A stretch of DNA of 64,000 bases from assembly GCA_017302835.1 (NCBI GenBank), contig JAFLCC010000004.1:248001-312000 (forward strand), in the 5' to 3' direction. This document shows, piece by piece, positions 1-7,774 of this stretch; the first letter of the stretch is position 1; each line of letters starts with the position of its first letter. This stretch comes from Deltaproteobacteria bacterium (lineage in GTDB: Bacteria; Bdellovibrionota; Bdellovibrionia; Bdellovibrionales; Bdellovibrionaceae). A model generated the notes under the pieces. That model did no database searches and was not told where the DNA came from. It saw only the letters and a program-made list of their open reading frames with translations. A program made the translations under genes and the position numbers.

Positions 1-675
1 GAAGAAACCCAAAATGGTCTAAAAAAAGAAATCGAGCACCTTCACGATCAAAAGAATTTTATTATCAGCCTTGGTGGAGGACACGACTATGGATATCCAG
101 ATGCCCATGGATTTATCTCTTCTTGTTTAAAAAAAAATCCATCGGTAAAACCATTAATTCTAAATTTTGATGCTCATTTGGATGTCAGATCTGACAACTC
201 TGGAATTAACTCAGGAACTCCCTTCTATAAAATCTTAAAAGAATTTTCTCAAAAAATTGATTTTTATGAAGTGGGGATTCAAGAGCATTGCAATTCAAGT
301 TATCATGCCCATTTTGTTAAAAATCATCTAGGAAAAGTGATCAGCATTGAAGACATTCATACTCACTCTCTTTCTTATTTTTTAAATCTGATATTTAAAT
401 CCCATGGGGATCAACCTCTTTTTGTGAGCTTAGATATTGACGTCTTAAGCTCTCAAGAAGCACCTGGCTGTTCGCAATCTTGGCCTATCGGATTACAAGT
501 CCGAGATTTATTGTCAGGTCTTTCTATTTTGAGCCACTTTAAAAATTGGCAACATCTGGGCATTTACGAAGTATCTCCCCCCTTAGACCTTAATTCTAAC
601 ACCCAAAGAGCCGCTGCCCTTTTTATGAATCAATATTTTAAATATTTTAAGGAGAACCATTATGAGTCTTGTTAG
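1..675 (+). CDS. hutG: Formimidoylglutamase-like ureohydrolase, 3' part (5' end outside window)
   Basis: The reading frame is open from base 1 and ends at TAG 673-675, so the N-terminus lies off the window. Metal-binding ureohydrolase motifs are visible in order: GGGHD (about residues 26-30 of this fragment), NFDAHLD (about 56-62) and SLDIDVL (about 143-149). These carry the His/Asp ligands of the two-manganese centre in the arginase/agmatinase family. The NSGTPF segment after the DAHLD motif and APGCSQSWPIGL after the third resemble formimidoylglutamase (histidine degradation), which gives formamide and glutamate. Agmatinase or another ureohydrolase cannot be excluded. The gene overlaps the next one by 14 bp, suggesting translational coupling. 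Confidence 0.75.
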   Translation, partial: EETQNGLKKEIEHLHDQKNFIISLGGGHDYGYPDAHGFISSCLKKNPSVKPLILNFDAHLDVRSDNSGINSGTPFYKILKEFSQKIDFYEVGIQEHCNSSYHAHFVKNHLGKVISIEDIHTHSLSYFLNLIFKSHGDQPLFVSLDIDVLSSQEAPGCSQSWPIGLQVRDLLSGLSILSHFKNWQHLGIYEVSPPLDLNSNTQRAAALFMNQYFKYFKENHYESC

Positions 676-1717
676 AGGTTTTGGAAGCGACAATCATGCC
701 GAAGTTCATCCTGATATCTTCAATTCAATGCTCCAGGCAAATCAGGGCCATGCGCACAGTTATGGATTCGATGAAAATACCGAAGCTGTTGAAAAGAAAA
801 TAAAAGACTTATTTGGTCTATCCCATTCAAATAATCTGGCCTCTACATCTTCTTATTTTGTTTATAATGGAACTGCCGCTAATATTTTGGCACTCAAGGC
901 TTGCCTTGAGTCCTTCAACTCTGTCATTTGTAGTGATATTGCCCATATCAATGTCGACGAATGCGGGGGACCTGAGGTCTATGGAGGATTTAAATTAATT
1001 CCGGTGAAATCAAAAAATGGAAAAATTTCTTTAGAAGATATCAAAGCTCAGTTTGTTCGTAAAGGTGACCAACATTTCTCACAAGTCAAAGTGATCAGCT
1101 TAACCCAACCAACAGAACTTGGTACCTGTTACAGCTTAAAAGAAATAAAAGAAATTTGTGATTGGGCCCACCAGAATAAGCTCTACGTTCATGTTGATGG
1201 AGCTCGATTTGCAAATGCCTGTGTTTACCTAAAGAGTAGTTTTTCTGAAATGACCACTCATTTAGGAGTTGATGTTATTTCCTTTGGGGGAACAAAAAAT
1301 GGGCTCTTGGCTGGTGAAATTGTGATTTTTATAAATCCCCATTTAGGAAATAACTTTAAATACTTTCGAAAACAATTTGGACAACTTCCTTCTAAATCCA
1401 GATTTATTGCAGCTCAATTTCAAGCTTATTTTGATAATAACCTATGGCATCAGATTGCAAGCCACTCTTTAAAAATGGCCAAATACTTAGAGGAAAAATT
1501 ATCAAACTTTTCAGAAATTAAAATCATTTATCCTGTGGAATCAAACTCAGTATTTGTTTTATTTCCTAAGATCCATATAAAAGAACTAAAAAATTCAAAG
1601 TTTTTTTATATCTGGGACGAACTCACTTTCTCAGCAAGACTCATGCTTTCATGGGATTCCAAACCCTCTGATGTCGATGAATTTATCGAGAAAATGAATT
1701 CTCTTGGAATAAAATAG
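662..1717 (+). CDS. ltaE: Low-specificity L-threonine aldolase-like PLP enzyme
   Basis: This is a 351-residue beta-eliminating-lyase/threonine-aldolase family protein, close to the usual family length. The N-terminus (RGFGSDNHAEVHPDI) matches the substrate-entry segment of the family. VHVDGARFANA (about 178-188) carries the Asp that binds the PLP ring nitrogen, and SFGGTKNGLLAGE carries the probable Schiff-base lysine. The expected reaction is cleavage of threonine or allo-threonine to glycine and acetaldehyde. The ATG lies inside the end of the ureohydrolase gene and is preceded by AAGGAG at 648-653, so the two are probably co-transcribed. Substrate preference is not decidable from sequence. 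Confidence 0.82.
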   Translation: MSLVRGFGSDNHAEVHPDIFNSMLQANQGHAHSYGFDENTEAVEKKIKDLFGLSHSNNLASTSSYFVYNGTAANILALKACLESFNSVICSDIAHINVDECGGPEVYGGFKLIPVKSKNGKISLEDIKAQFVRKGDQHFSQVKVISLTQPTELGTCYSLKEIKEICDWAHQNKLYVHVDGARFANACVYLKSSFSEMTTHLGVDVISFGGTKNGLLAGEIVIFINPHLGNNFKYFRKQFGQLPSKSRFIAAQFQAYFDNNLWHQIASHSLKMAKYLEEKLSNFSEIKIIYPVESNSVFVLFPKIHIKELKNSKFFYIWDELTFSARLMLSWDSKPSDVDEFIEKMNSLGIK

Positions 1718-1735
1718 TTTTATTAATTAATAAAA
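1718..1735. terminator. Perfect AT palindrome after the aldolase gene
   Basis: TTTTATTAATTAATAAAA is its own reverse complement and begins directly after the stop codon of the preceding gene. It could form a weak terminator hairpin, but it has no GC stem and no clear T-tract beyond the right arm, so it may simply be AT-rich spacer. Confidence 0.3.
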
Positions 1736-2172
1736 TCTGAGTATTGTTTTATTCCATCCGTGTAAAAAGTGCTTATTTTTACTCTTGACGTATTAGTAAT
1801 TTTATTTAGTTCAGAATTTTTTGATTTATCAACACTTAAAATTAAAGTGTTATTATTTAAATTTAAATAGGTATCACTGAGCAAATTATTAACAAAATAT
1901 TGAAAAATCTTCTTTTGTTCCTAAAAACTATTTTCAATTTGTACTGCAAAAAATACATGAACAGACCTGCCTTTTCGAATCGAAATTAACTATCTAAAGG
2001 CAATGAATATTTTTGAAGTTTTATGGTTAGTTTTCTCTGTTACCGTGCAGTGTTCTAGGGTGAACTGAGGCGTTTACTTTGGACAAAGATGTCTCTCAAT
2101 GACATAAATAATTGTTGACTTTCGTGTCTAAATAGGAGAAGCTGTTCGTCGACAGGTGGAGATTTTTGGAAG
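1736..2172. other. Intergenic region of about 440 bp, no gene seen
   Basis: No credible coding frame is visible on either strand. The sequence is very AT-rich up to about 2030 and more balanced after that. TTGACT at 2115-2120 could be a -35 box for the downstream pair, but no good -10 box follows at 16-18 bp. AGGTGGA at 2154-2160 is the likely ribosome-binding site for the gene at 2173, with long spacing. Confidence 0.5.
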
Positions 2173-2436
2173 ATGAAAGTAAAGTTCGACGGTGAAATTT
2201 ATCAAGTTGTTTTTACAGATCACGCCAGGGAAAGAATGACATTACGGCTTGTTTCAGAGGATCTTGTTTATTTTGTTTTGACAAAGGGTCAGAAAATCCG
2301 GAAAGAAAAACCTAATCAATTCTGGATTTTTAAAAGTATCCCCAAAAGACAAGACAACTTTATTTGCCTTTCTGTCTCTCTTGAAAACCCATTTTTAATT
2401 GTCATAACAACTCTTGTAAACTGGAGGCCTTTGTGA
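2173..2436 (+). CDS. DUF4258-like small protein, putative toxin
   Basis: The product has 87 residues with the segment FTDHARERMTLRLVSEDLV, typical of DUF4258 proteins (a small basic fold resembling RelE-type toxins). A basic patch (KGQKIRKEKP) and a strand pair (FWIFKSI, NPFLIVITTLV) follow. It overlaps the next gene by 4 bp (GTGA), the usual layout of DUF4258-DUF2283 pairs. I infer a type II toxin-antitoxin role by family association and context; catalytic activity is not shown by any motif I can name. Confidence 0.55.
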   Translation: MKVKFDGEIYQVVFTDHARERMTLRLVSEDLVYFVLTKGQKIRKEKPNQFWIFKSIPKRQDNFICLSVSLENPFLIVITTLVNWRPL

Positions 2437-2744
2437 AAATTTCATATGATAAAAGCTCAGATGCTTTATCCATAGTTTTTAAGAAGGAACGTATTTCGAA
2501 AGATATTCAATTATCACCGAATGTTTTTGCTGGACTTACCCGCTCTGGCGATTTAGTTGAAATTCAAATTTTAGAGGTCTCACGCACAGAGTCCCCTTGG
2601 TTTACGTTGGAGGCTGCTGCGAAATACCTTGGAAAATCAGAACGAACCCTTTTGCGCTGGATTAAGTCTGGACAACTCAAATCTAAGAAAATTGGCAAAG
2701 AGTATCGAATTTTACCAGAGGACTTAGATAAACTTGCCTCTTAA
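2433..2744 (+). CDS. DUF2283 domain fused to excisionase-type HTH, putative antitoxin
   Basis: It starts at GTG with GGAGG six bases upstream, overlapping the preceding stop. Residues 1-50 (YDKSSDALSIVF, then a beta strand and a VEIQILEVS strand) match DUF2283. Residues about 56-103 (WFTLEAAAKYLGKSERTLLRWIKSGQLKSKKIGKEYRI, split here as one helix-turn-helix plus wing) match the HTH_17/excisionase family. The usual DUF2283 partner is a short protein without a DNA-binding domain. This fusion would let the antitoxin bind its own promoter. Function is inferred. Confidence 0.6.
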   Translation: MKISYDKSSDALSIVFKKERISKDIQLSPNVFAGLTRSGDLVEIQILEVSRTESPWFTLEAAAKYLGKSERTLLRWIKSGQLKSKKIGKEYRILPEDLDKLAS

Positions 2745-2817
2745 TTCTAAAACTAAAAGGGTTAAATAAACAATGAATGAGTTGTCACTTTATCCTATGA
2801 ATTCACTAGATGAATAT

Positions 2818-2839
2818 CTTAACTTTTTTAAGGAAGTTA
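2818..2839. terminator. Weak hairpin between the TA-like pair and the minus-strand operon
   Basis: TTAACTT and AAGTTAA form a 7-bp stem around an 8-base loop, in the gap between two convergent genes. There is no strong T-run, so termination is only a possibility. Confidence 0.25.
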
Positions 2840-2865
2840 ACTTTTAAAGATTACCGTGGCTTATT

Positions 2866-3960
2866 TTAAAGTTGAAAAATATGAAACTCATAAATTCCTG
2901 TGCCGTCTAAATGATGGGCCTGTTTTTCTTTTTCTTTATTTTGAGTCCAATGAGCCAAGTTTAGACTTTTTGGTTTTCTCATAAAGGAGCGGATCACGAC
3001 CTGAGATCCTGCAGCCGTTTCAGGATGCAGTTTTTGGAGGATCTCGCAAGCTTCAGATTCAGGAAGATAGGAAATTGTATCTGACAAAGAAATAAAATCA
3101 TATGGGTTTCGTGGTAATAATTCTAACAAATTTCCTACATGATATTTTACTTGAGTGCTCGATGCTTTCACTTGCTGAATGATGCGCGAATGAGCCTCCA
3201 AAGGAAGTCCTTCTTGATAACGGATTTCTCCTAAAAAAAGAATTTGCATAAAATAATTTTTTCTTACTAATTGAGTTCGAAAAACTCTTTCAAATTCTTC
3301 CATGATAAATTGATGAGGAGGGCGGTTCTCTGTACGATGATCTTGGGTACCACTAAAGTGTCCCTTATATAAGTATTTGTTAAATACATATTCACTGGCA
3401 AGGACCCTCATAAATGATTTCCAACGTAGATGAGGCCACTTGGCTTCATATATCTGAATTTGTTCACTAAGACTTTGTGCCTTGAAAATCTCTGAAAAGT
3501 CACACTTCAGATAATCTCTAAATATTTTTCCAAGTTTTTGAAAGTGAGACTCCCAACGACCTAAAAGAATAAACCCTTTACTTAACCAAGCTTCTTTTCT
3601 TTCACTCCAAAAACTCTTAGCGCTTTGGCTGATTTTAATCTTTAAAAATAAACTCCATCGGTCATCACCGGCTTGATTACCAGCCTGCAGGCCTCCACGG
3701 TATCCCATAAAATACAGCCATTCATCCTCTGACAACTGCTTCATGGCCTCAATTCTCAACTCACATAAATAAATTTGCTCTTGGCTCATATCAATAATAT
3801 CAAGTACCTCAGGATTTTGCGCGATGAGGGGTAGGCATCTAGCACCCGATCCAGCGATGCTAAAAACTCTGCTAACTTTTTGAGGAAGGAGCGCATGCTC
3901 GATAAAAGTATCCTCATTGGCCAAGGTGTAATTTAAACTTGAAAAATATTCTGCGGACAT
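2866..3960 (-). CDS. BtaA-like DUF3419 protein (S-adenosylmethionine:diacylglycerol 3-amino-3-carboxypropyltransferase family)
   Basis: The 364-residue protein begins MSAEYFSSLNYTLANEDTF and has a Rossmann-like SAM site (VFSIAGSGARCLPLIAQ, about 32-48, then DIIDMSQEQIYLCELRIEA, about 54-72). The C-terminal half contains YDFISLSDTISYLPESEA and ends with VVIRSFMRKP. This arrangement matches DUF3419/BtaA, which transfers the 3-amino-3-carboxypropyl group of SAM to diacylglycerol as the first step of betaine-lipid synthesis. No BtaB methyltransferase is adjacent, so the acceptor and product are uncertain. AGGAG lies nine bases before the ATG. It is the last gene of the twelve-gene operon. Confidence 0.68.
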   Translation of the reverse strand: MSAEYFSSLNYTLANEDTFIEHALLPQKVSRVFSIAGSGARCLPLIAQNPEVLDIIDMSQEQIYLCELRIEAMKQLSEDEWLYFMGYRGGLQAGNQAGDDRWSLFLKIKISQSAKSFWSERKEAWLSKGFILLGRWESHFQKLGKIFRDYLKCDFSEIFKAQSLSEQIQIYEAKWPHLRWKSFMRVLASEYVFNKYLYKGHFSGTQDHRTENRPPHQFIMEEFERVFRTQLVRKNYFMQILFLGEIRYQEGLPLEAHSRIIQQVKASSTQVKYHVGNLLELLPRNPYDFISLSDTISYLPESEACEILQKLHPETAAGSQVVIRSFMRKPKSLNLAHWTQNKEKEKQAHHLDGTGIYEFHIFQL

Positions 3961-3999
3961 AAGTTTTTTCTCCTAATGCTAAAATTGATGAGAGCTTGT

Positions 4000-5082
4000 T
4001 TATAAAAGGCTTGCAAAGTATTGAAATTTTAATCCAATAAATTCTCCACCCGTTTTTTCTTCTACCAGCCCCGTAAAACTTCCATTGCCCCCTTTATATT
4101 CTTGATAAAATAGGGCCATCGACAATTTTTGTTTAAGAGTGATAGCATACTGAAAGCTCCAGAATAAATCTTTATAATAAGTATTGGCATACTCCTGAAG
4201 TTGGAGTTCATGTATACCTTTCGTATAAAGAACAGAAATATAATGCAGACCTTGAGTTACATGGTCCACATCCGAATCCTCTGTGAATAAAATATATTGA
4301 GGGGTCAAAGTGAATTTTCCAATAAAGATGTCAGCCCCAAGACTTGCAAACTCAGAATTTTTATACTTTAAAAAAACATTTTTTTGCTCATTTTCACGAT
4401 AACCCATCTCTATTTTAGGCACCCATTTTTCAAAAGCATAATTAACCCCATAGCCAACCTGATTCTTCTTTAAAGATCGAGCTAAAACAAAAGAATTCTG
4501 GAATCCAAGCAAATCATATTTAAACCTGGCTCCTGGATTTAAACTTTCTTTTTCAAATGGAGTTTGCCATAAAAAAGCCGGATAGGTATCCTCCGCGGCG
4601 TCGAAAAAACCAACCAAATCCAATTGCCATTTCTCTTTAGAAAAACTAAGACTAACCCCCGAAGAGTGGGTTAATTGAAAGGCCAAGGGATCTAAATAGA
4701 GTCTTTCATATTTCCTTGCCGTCCAAATATCTAAGGACGGCAGAACCCAGGAATCACTCCACCGTGTGGCTTGTTTACCTACCTTCGCAAAAAAAATGTC
4801 ACTTGAATACTCCACATAAAGTTCTTGTAAGTAGGCCTTGGATTGGGCGGTCCTCCAGGAGTAATCCTCAGTCGAATTTAAATTAGATTCCCCAAAAAAA
4901 TCTAAGTAGTATTTTAATTTCTCAGTTTGAAAATCTGCCTGAGCCGATAAAATAAGTCGATTCACTCCTATTTTTTGAGAGTTAAAAAAATCATAACTCG
5001 GATTGATGCGAACTCCCCCAAAAAGAACGTCGCTAAAACCAAAAATAATTACTAAAAAAAAAGAAATGACTTTTAATTTCAC
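4000..5082 (-). CDS. Outer-membrane beta-barrel protein of the lipid-export module
   Basis: It starts at GTG, one base after the preceding gene's stop. Residues 1-22 are a signal peptide (VISFFLVIIFGFSDVLFGG). The rest is a series of alternating amphipathic strands with many aromatic residues, ending in a short strand with near-terminal Phe (GLKFQYFASLL), as expected for a barrel. Segment QATRWSDSWVLPSLDIW recalls DUF1302-like proteins often found beside FtsX-type transporters. Together with the LolA-like, permease and ATPase genes upstream it suggests the outer-membrane end of a transport route. Exact function unknown. Confidence 0.6.
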   Translation of the reverse strand: MKLKVISFFLVIIFGFSDVLFGGVRINPSYDFFNSQKIGVNRLILSAQADFQTEKLKYYLDFFGESNLNSTEDYSWRTAQSKAYLQELYVEYSSDIFFAKVGKQATRWSDSWVLPSLDIWTARKYERLYLDPLAFQLTHSSGVSLSFSKEKWQLDLVGFFDAAEDTYPAFLWQTPFEKESLNPGARFKYDLLGFQNSFVLARSLKKNQVGYGVNYAFEKWVPKIEMGYRENEQKNVFLKYKNSEFASLGADIFIGKFTLTPQYILFTEDSDVDHVTQGLHYISVLYTKGIHELQLQEYANTYYKDLFWSFQYAITLKQKLSMALFYQEYKGGNGSFTGLVEEKTGGEFIGLKFQYFASLL

Positions 5083-5083
5083 T

Positions 5084-5797
5084 TTACTTTAAGGACTCCA
5101 TTTTTTTAAGAGAAAAAAAAGCATCGCTGTATTCTTTTTTTTCCATGGACTTAATTCGAATAAAAGAGGTTTTATTTGCTTTATCTTCAATGCGGATAAG
5201 TGAAGGCCTTTGGGCCCCTGCTAGGTTTTTGTAATTTTCAAAATAAGCATTTTTTAAAACGGTCTTTCCATTTAACCCTAAGTACTCAGCACGTAAAGGG
5301 TGTCCTGATTTTTTTTCAACCCACAGACGAATCCACGCATAAGTAAGGTTATCTTTTTTTCCTTCAAGAAGAAGTTGAACCTCGCTCGTATTTTCAGTTT
5401 CAATTTTAGCCACATAATCACCATACCACCGGGTTCTTGAAATATCTCCGTTGGAAACTTGGCCTGATAACTTTTGCGATAAGGATAGTCTTATCGATCT
5501 TTTTAAGTTCGGAACATAGGCCTGAAAATCTCTGTCTAGCATCAACATATTTCTACCCATATCTTTGCTCGGAGCTTTCGTCACAACGATGGTTCGATCT
5601 TGACCCTTGAGAAAAACTTGAAATTCTGAAGTCTCTTCCTCTGCTTGGACTTCAATCATCATCTCATAGGACTCGGCGGGATTTCTAATTTCATCTGCTT
5701 TTTTTATTATATCATTGGCTCGATCAGCCCACACCCTTCCTGAAAAGAATACGAAGAGGGAAGTAAGTGCTAAAAATTTAATTGTTTTTTGATTCAT
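5084..5797 (-). CDS. Periplasmic LolA-like outer-membrane lipoprotein-sorting protein
   Basis: The protein has 237 residues with a signal peptide (FLALTSLFVFFSGRVWA, cleavage after about residue 24). The mature part (DIIKKADEIRNP, MMIEVQA, MLMLDRDFQAYVPNLKRSIRLSLSQKLSG, DYVAKIE, HPLRAEYL) follows the pattern of the 'outer membrane lipoprotein-sorting protein' branch of the LolA/LolB fold. It would carry a lipidated substrate across the periplasm. AAGGAA is seven bases before the ATG. It sits between an FtsX permease and an outer-membrane barrel, which supports the export-chain reading. Confidence 0.72.
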   Translation of the reverse strand: MNQKTIKFLALTSLFVFFSGRVWADRANDIIKKADEIRNPAESYEMMIEVQAEEETSEFQVFLKGQDRTIVVTKAPSKDMGRNMLMLDRDFQAYVPNLKRSIRLSLSQKLSGQVSNGDISRTRWYGDYVAKIETENTSEVQLLLEGKKDNLTYAWIRLWVEKKSGHPLRAEYLGLNGKTVLKNAYFENYKNLAGAQRPSLIRIEDKANKTSFIRIKSMEKKEYSDAFFSLKKMESLK

Positions 5798-5842
5798 AAA
5801 TTTTCCTTAGGTTTTATATTTATAATACATCCTCATGATGAA

Positions 5843-7051
5843 TCATGTAGCTCGTAATAGATCTGGAATTGATTTTTTTAAAATTTTAAAAATAGGCCAA
5901 ATACCGGCTAACCCGGCTGTTACCGCTGGTAACAGCAACGCATTCACAAAATGTATCGGCTGGATTTCTAAAAATATAAGAAAGCTTCTGGTAATTCCAG
6001 GACCTGGAGGCATGGGAATACCTGAAGAGAGAAAGGTTTTCTCAATTAAGAGAGCGATAAGAATTCCAACAACCCCTCCAATAGTTCCTAAAATTAAATT
6101 TTCAATAAATAAAATAGTAAATAATCTTTTACGACTCTCACCATTAGCCCTTAAAGCCCCAATCTCTCCAGATCTTTCAAGTAAGGAAACGGCTATCGTA
6201 TTAAAAATTCCTAAAGCCACAATAATTAAGATAATGGTACGAATAAAACCAAATTGAGCTTCCAGGAAATCAACTGAGTTTTGATAATATGCCTTATCCA
6301 AAATATCAAAAGAGATGGGGTCTAATTTTAGATCTAAGGCTTTAACTTGTTTTTCAACCAGAGGCCAATCTTTTACAGAGGTAATGGACAGGGAAAACTT
6401 TTCGATTCTATCGGTATTCAGGAGTTTTTGTGCTTCAGCCAAGGGAATTCTAAAAAAAATATCATCTATACTTTTTTGTCCCATATGAAAAATTCCGGCC
6501 ACGATAAAATCGGCTCCATTCAATTGTCCCGTTAAGGTTTGGGACAAAACAGTTACCGTATCCCCTACCTTAGCCCCTAGGGAATGAGCCAGCCCCTTGC
6601 CTAAAATAATTTCATTGGCTGATTTAATTTCATTTCCTTCTATAAAATTCATCTGGTTAAAAAATAAACCTTCTCTTCCAGGATGAATTCCCTCTCCCCG
6701 TCCTCCTAAATTGATATCGCCCTTCACTAAAAAAGCATAAAAACTAATTCTTGGAAAGACCTCAAGAATTTGTGGGATTTTCTTTAATTTAATTTCCAGT
6801 TGATCTTGATTTTCAAGCCAAAGTTTCCAGGGTTTTTCGTGAACTTTGTTGTAATACCCTTCCGCATAGACTTCACCATGCCCATAGTAACCATGAATTG
6901 TATTTTCACGGTATTGATTCATAATTCCCGCATTAAATCCCTGGTAAATCAATAAACCAGAGGCTCCTAAGGCTACAGTGAATAAACTAGCCAGTGTACG
7001 TCGCACATTTCTAAAAAGATTTCGCCAAGCTAAAGTTACCAGGATTTTCAT
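5843..7051 (-). CDS. FtsX/LolC-like ABC transporter permease
   Basis: This 402-residue protein has one N-terminal transmembrane helix (TLASLFTVALGASGLLIYQGF), a large periplasmic MacB-PCD-type domain (about 40-270) and three C-terminal helices (FIRTIILIIVALGIFNTIAVSLL, ILFIENLILGTIGGVVGILIALL, ALLLPAVTAGLAGIWPIF). GEIGALRANGESRKRL between helices is the coupling segment of this family. This is the LolC/E-MacB topology, which extracts substrates from the outer leaflet of the inner membrane. It overlaps the ATPase gene by 4 bp. Substrate inferred from context: a lipid or lipoprotein. Confidence 0.82.
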   Translation of the reverse strand: MKILVTLAWRNLFRNVRRTLASLFTVALGASGLLIYQGFNAGIMNQYRENTIHGYYGHGEVYAEGYYNKVHEKPWKLWLENQDQLEIKLKKIPQILEVFPRISFYAFLVKGDINLGGRGEGIHPGREGLFFNQMNFIEGNEIKSANEIILGKGLAHSLGAKVGDTVTVLSQTLTGQLNGADFIVAGIFHMGQKSIDDIFFRIPLAEAQKLLNTDRIEKFSLSITSVKDWPLVEKQVKALDLKLDPISFDILDKAYYQNSVDFLEAQFGFIRTIILIIVALGIFNTIAVSLLERSGEIGALRANGESRKRLFTILFIENLILGTIGGVVGILIALLIEKTFLSSGIPMPPGPGITRSFLIFLEIQPIHFVNALLLPAVTAGLAGIWPIFKILKKSIPDLLRAT

Positions 7052-7737
7052 AACTCTTCTCTTTTCAAGATGGTGCCATCTTTTAAATAAAAAATTTCTC
7101 TAGCGTAGGTCATTAAATGTTGGTCATGTGTTGAAAAAATAAAACTCGTATTTTCTTGGCTTTGTAACTCTTTAAACGCCTTGATTATTTTTTCTGAAGT
7201 CTCTGAGTCTAAATTAGCCGTTGGCTCATCAGCGAGTATCACCTTGGGCTTTTTAGCTAAAGCCCTGGCAATAGCCACCCTCTGGCGTTGCCCTCCAGAT
7301 AACTCTAGGGGTTTTTTATTTAAATGATCTTTAAGCCCTACGAGATCTAAAATTTGTTTGCCTTGTTTGAGAGATTCTTCAGGTGACAGACCCAGCAGGG
7401 GAAGAAAGTAGGTTGTGTTTTCTAAAACAGTCAAGGTGGGAATTAAATAAAATGATTGAAAAATAAATCCAATTTTTTTTAATCTCATTTTTTCTTTTTC
7501 AGATTCACTTTTATGAGTTACCTCTTCATCACAAAAAAATATTTGGCCCTTACTTGGATGATCAATCAATCCAAGAATATTGAGCAATGTGGTTTTACCA
7601 GTTCCACTCGGGCCAACAAAACAAGTAAAGCAGCCATTTTTCAAATCAAAATTAAGTTGATTTAACACCGGTACACTTTGTTGATTCCATTGATAGGCGT
7701 AGTGTAAATTTTTAATCTGATACAAGTGTTTTTCCAT
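7048..7737 (-). CDS. ABC transporter ATPase, LolD/MacB type
   Basis: The 229-residue ATPase carries all canonical motifs: Walker A GPSGTGKTTLLN (about 42-53), Q-loop IFQSFYLIPTLTVLEN, signature LSGGQRQRVAIARAL (about 142-156), Walker B KVILADEPTANLD and the H-loop FIFSTHD. Length and motif spacing fit the LolD subfamily that partners FtsX-like permeases. It energises the permease encoded by the next gene, with which it overlaps by 4 bp. Confidence 0.9.
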   Translation of the reverse strand: MEKHLYQIKNLHYAYQWNQQSVPVLNQLNFDLKNGCFTCFVGPSGTGKTTLLNILGLIDHPSKGQIFFCDEEVTHKSESEKEKMRLKKIGFIFQSFYLIPTLTVLENTTYFLPLLGLSPEESLKQGKQILDLVGLKDHLNKKPLELSGGQRQRVAIARALAKKPKVILADEPTANLDSETSEKIIKAFKELQSQENTSFIFSTHDQHLMTYAREIFYLKDGTILKREEL

Positions 7738-7774
7738 CGTCTCAACCTATATTTCTTTTTAAACAGTGTAAAGT

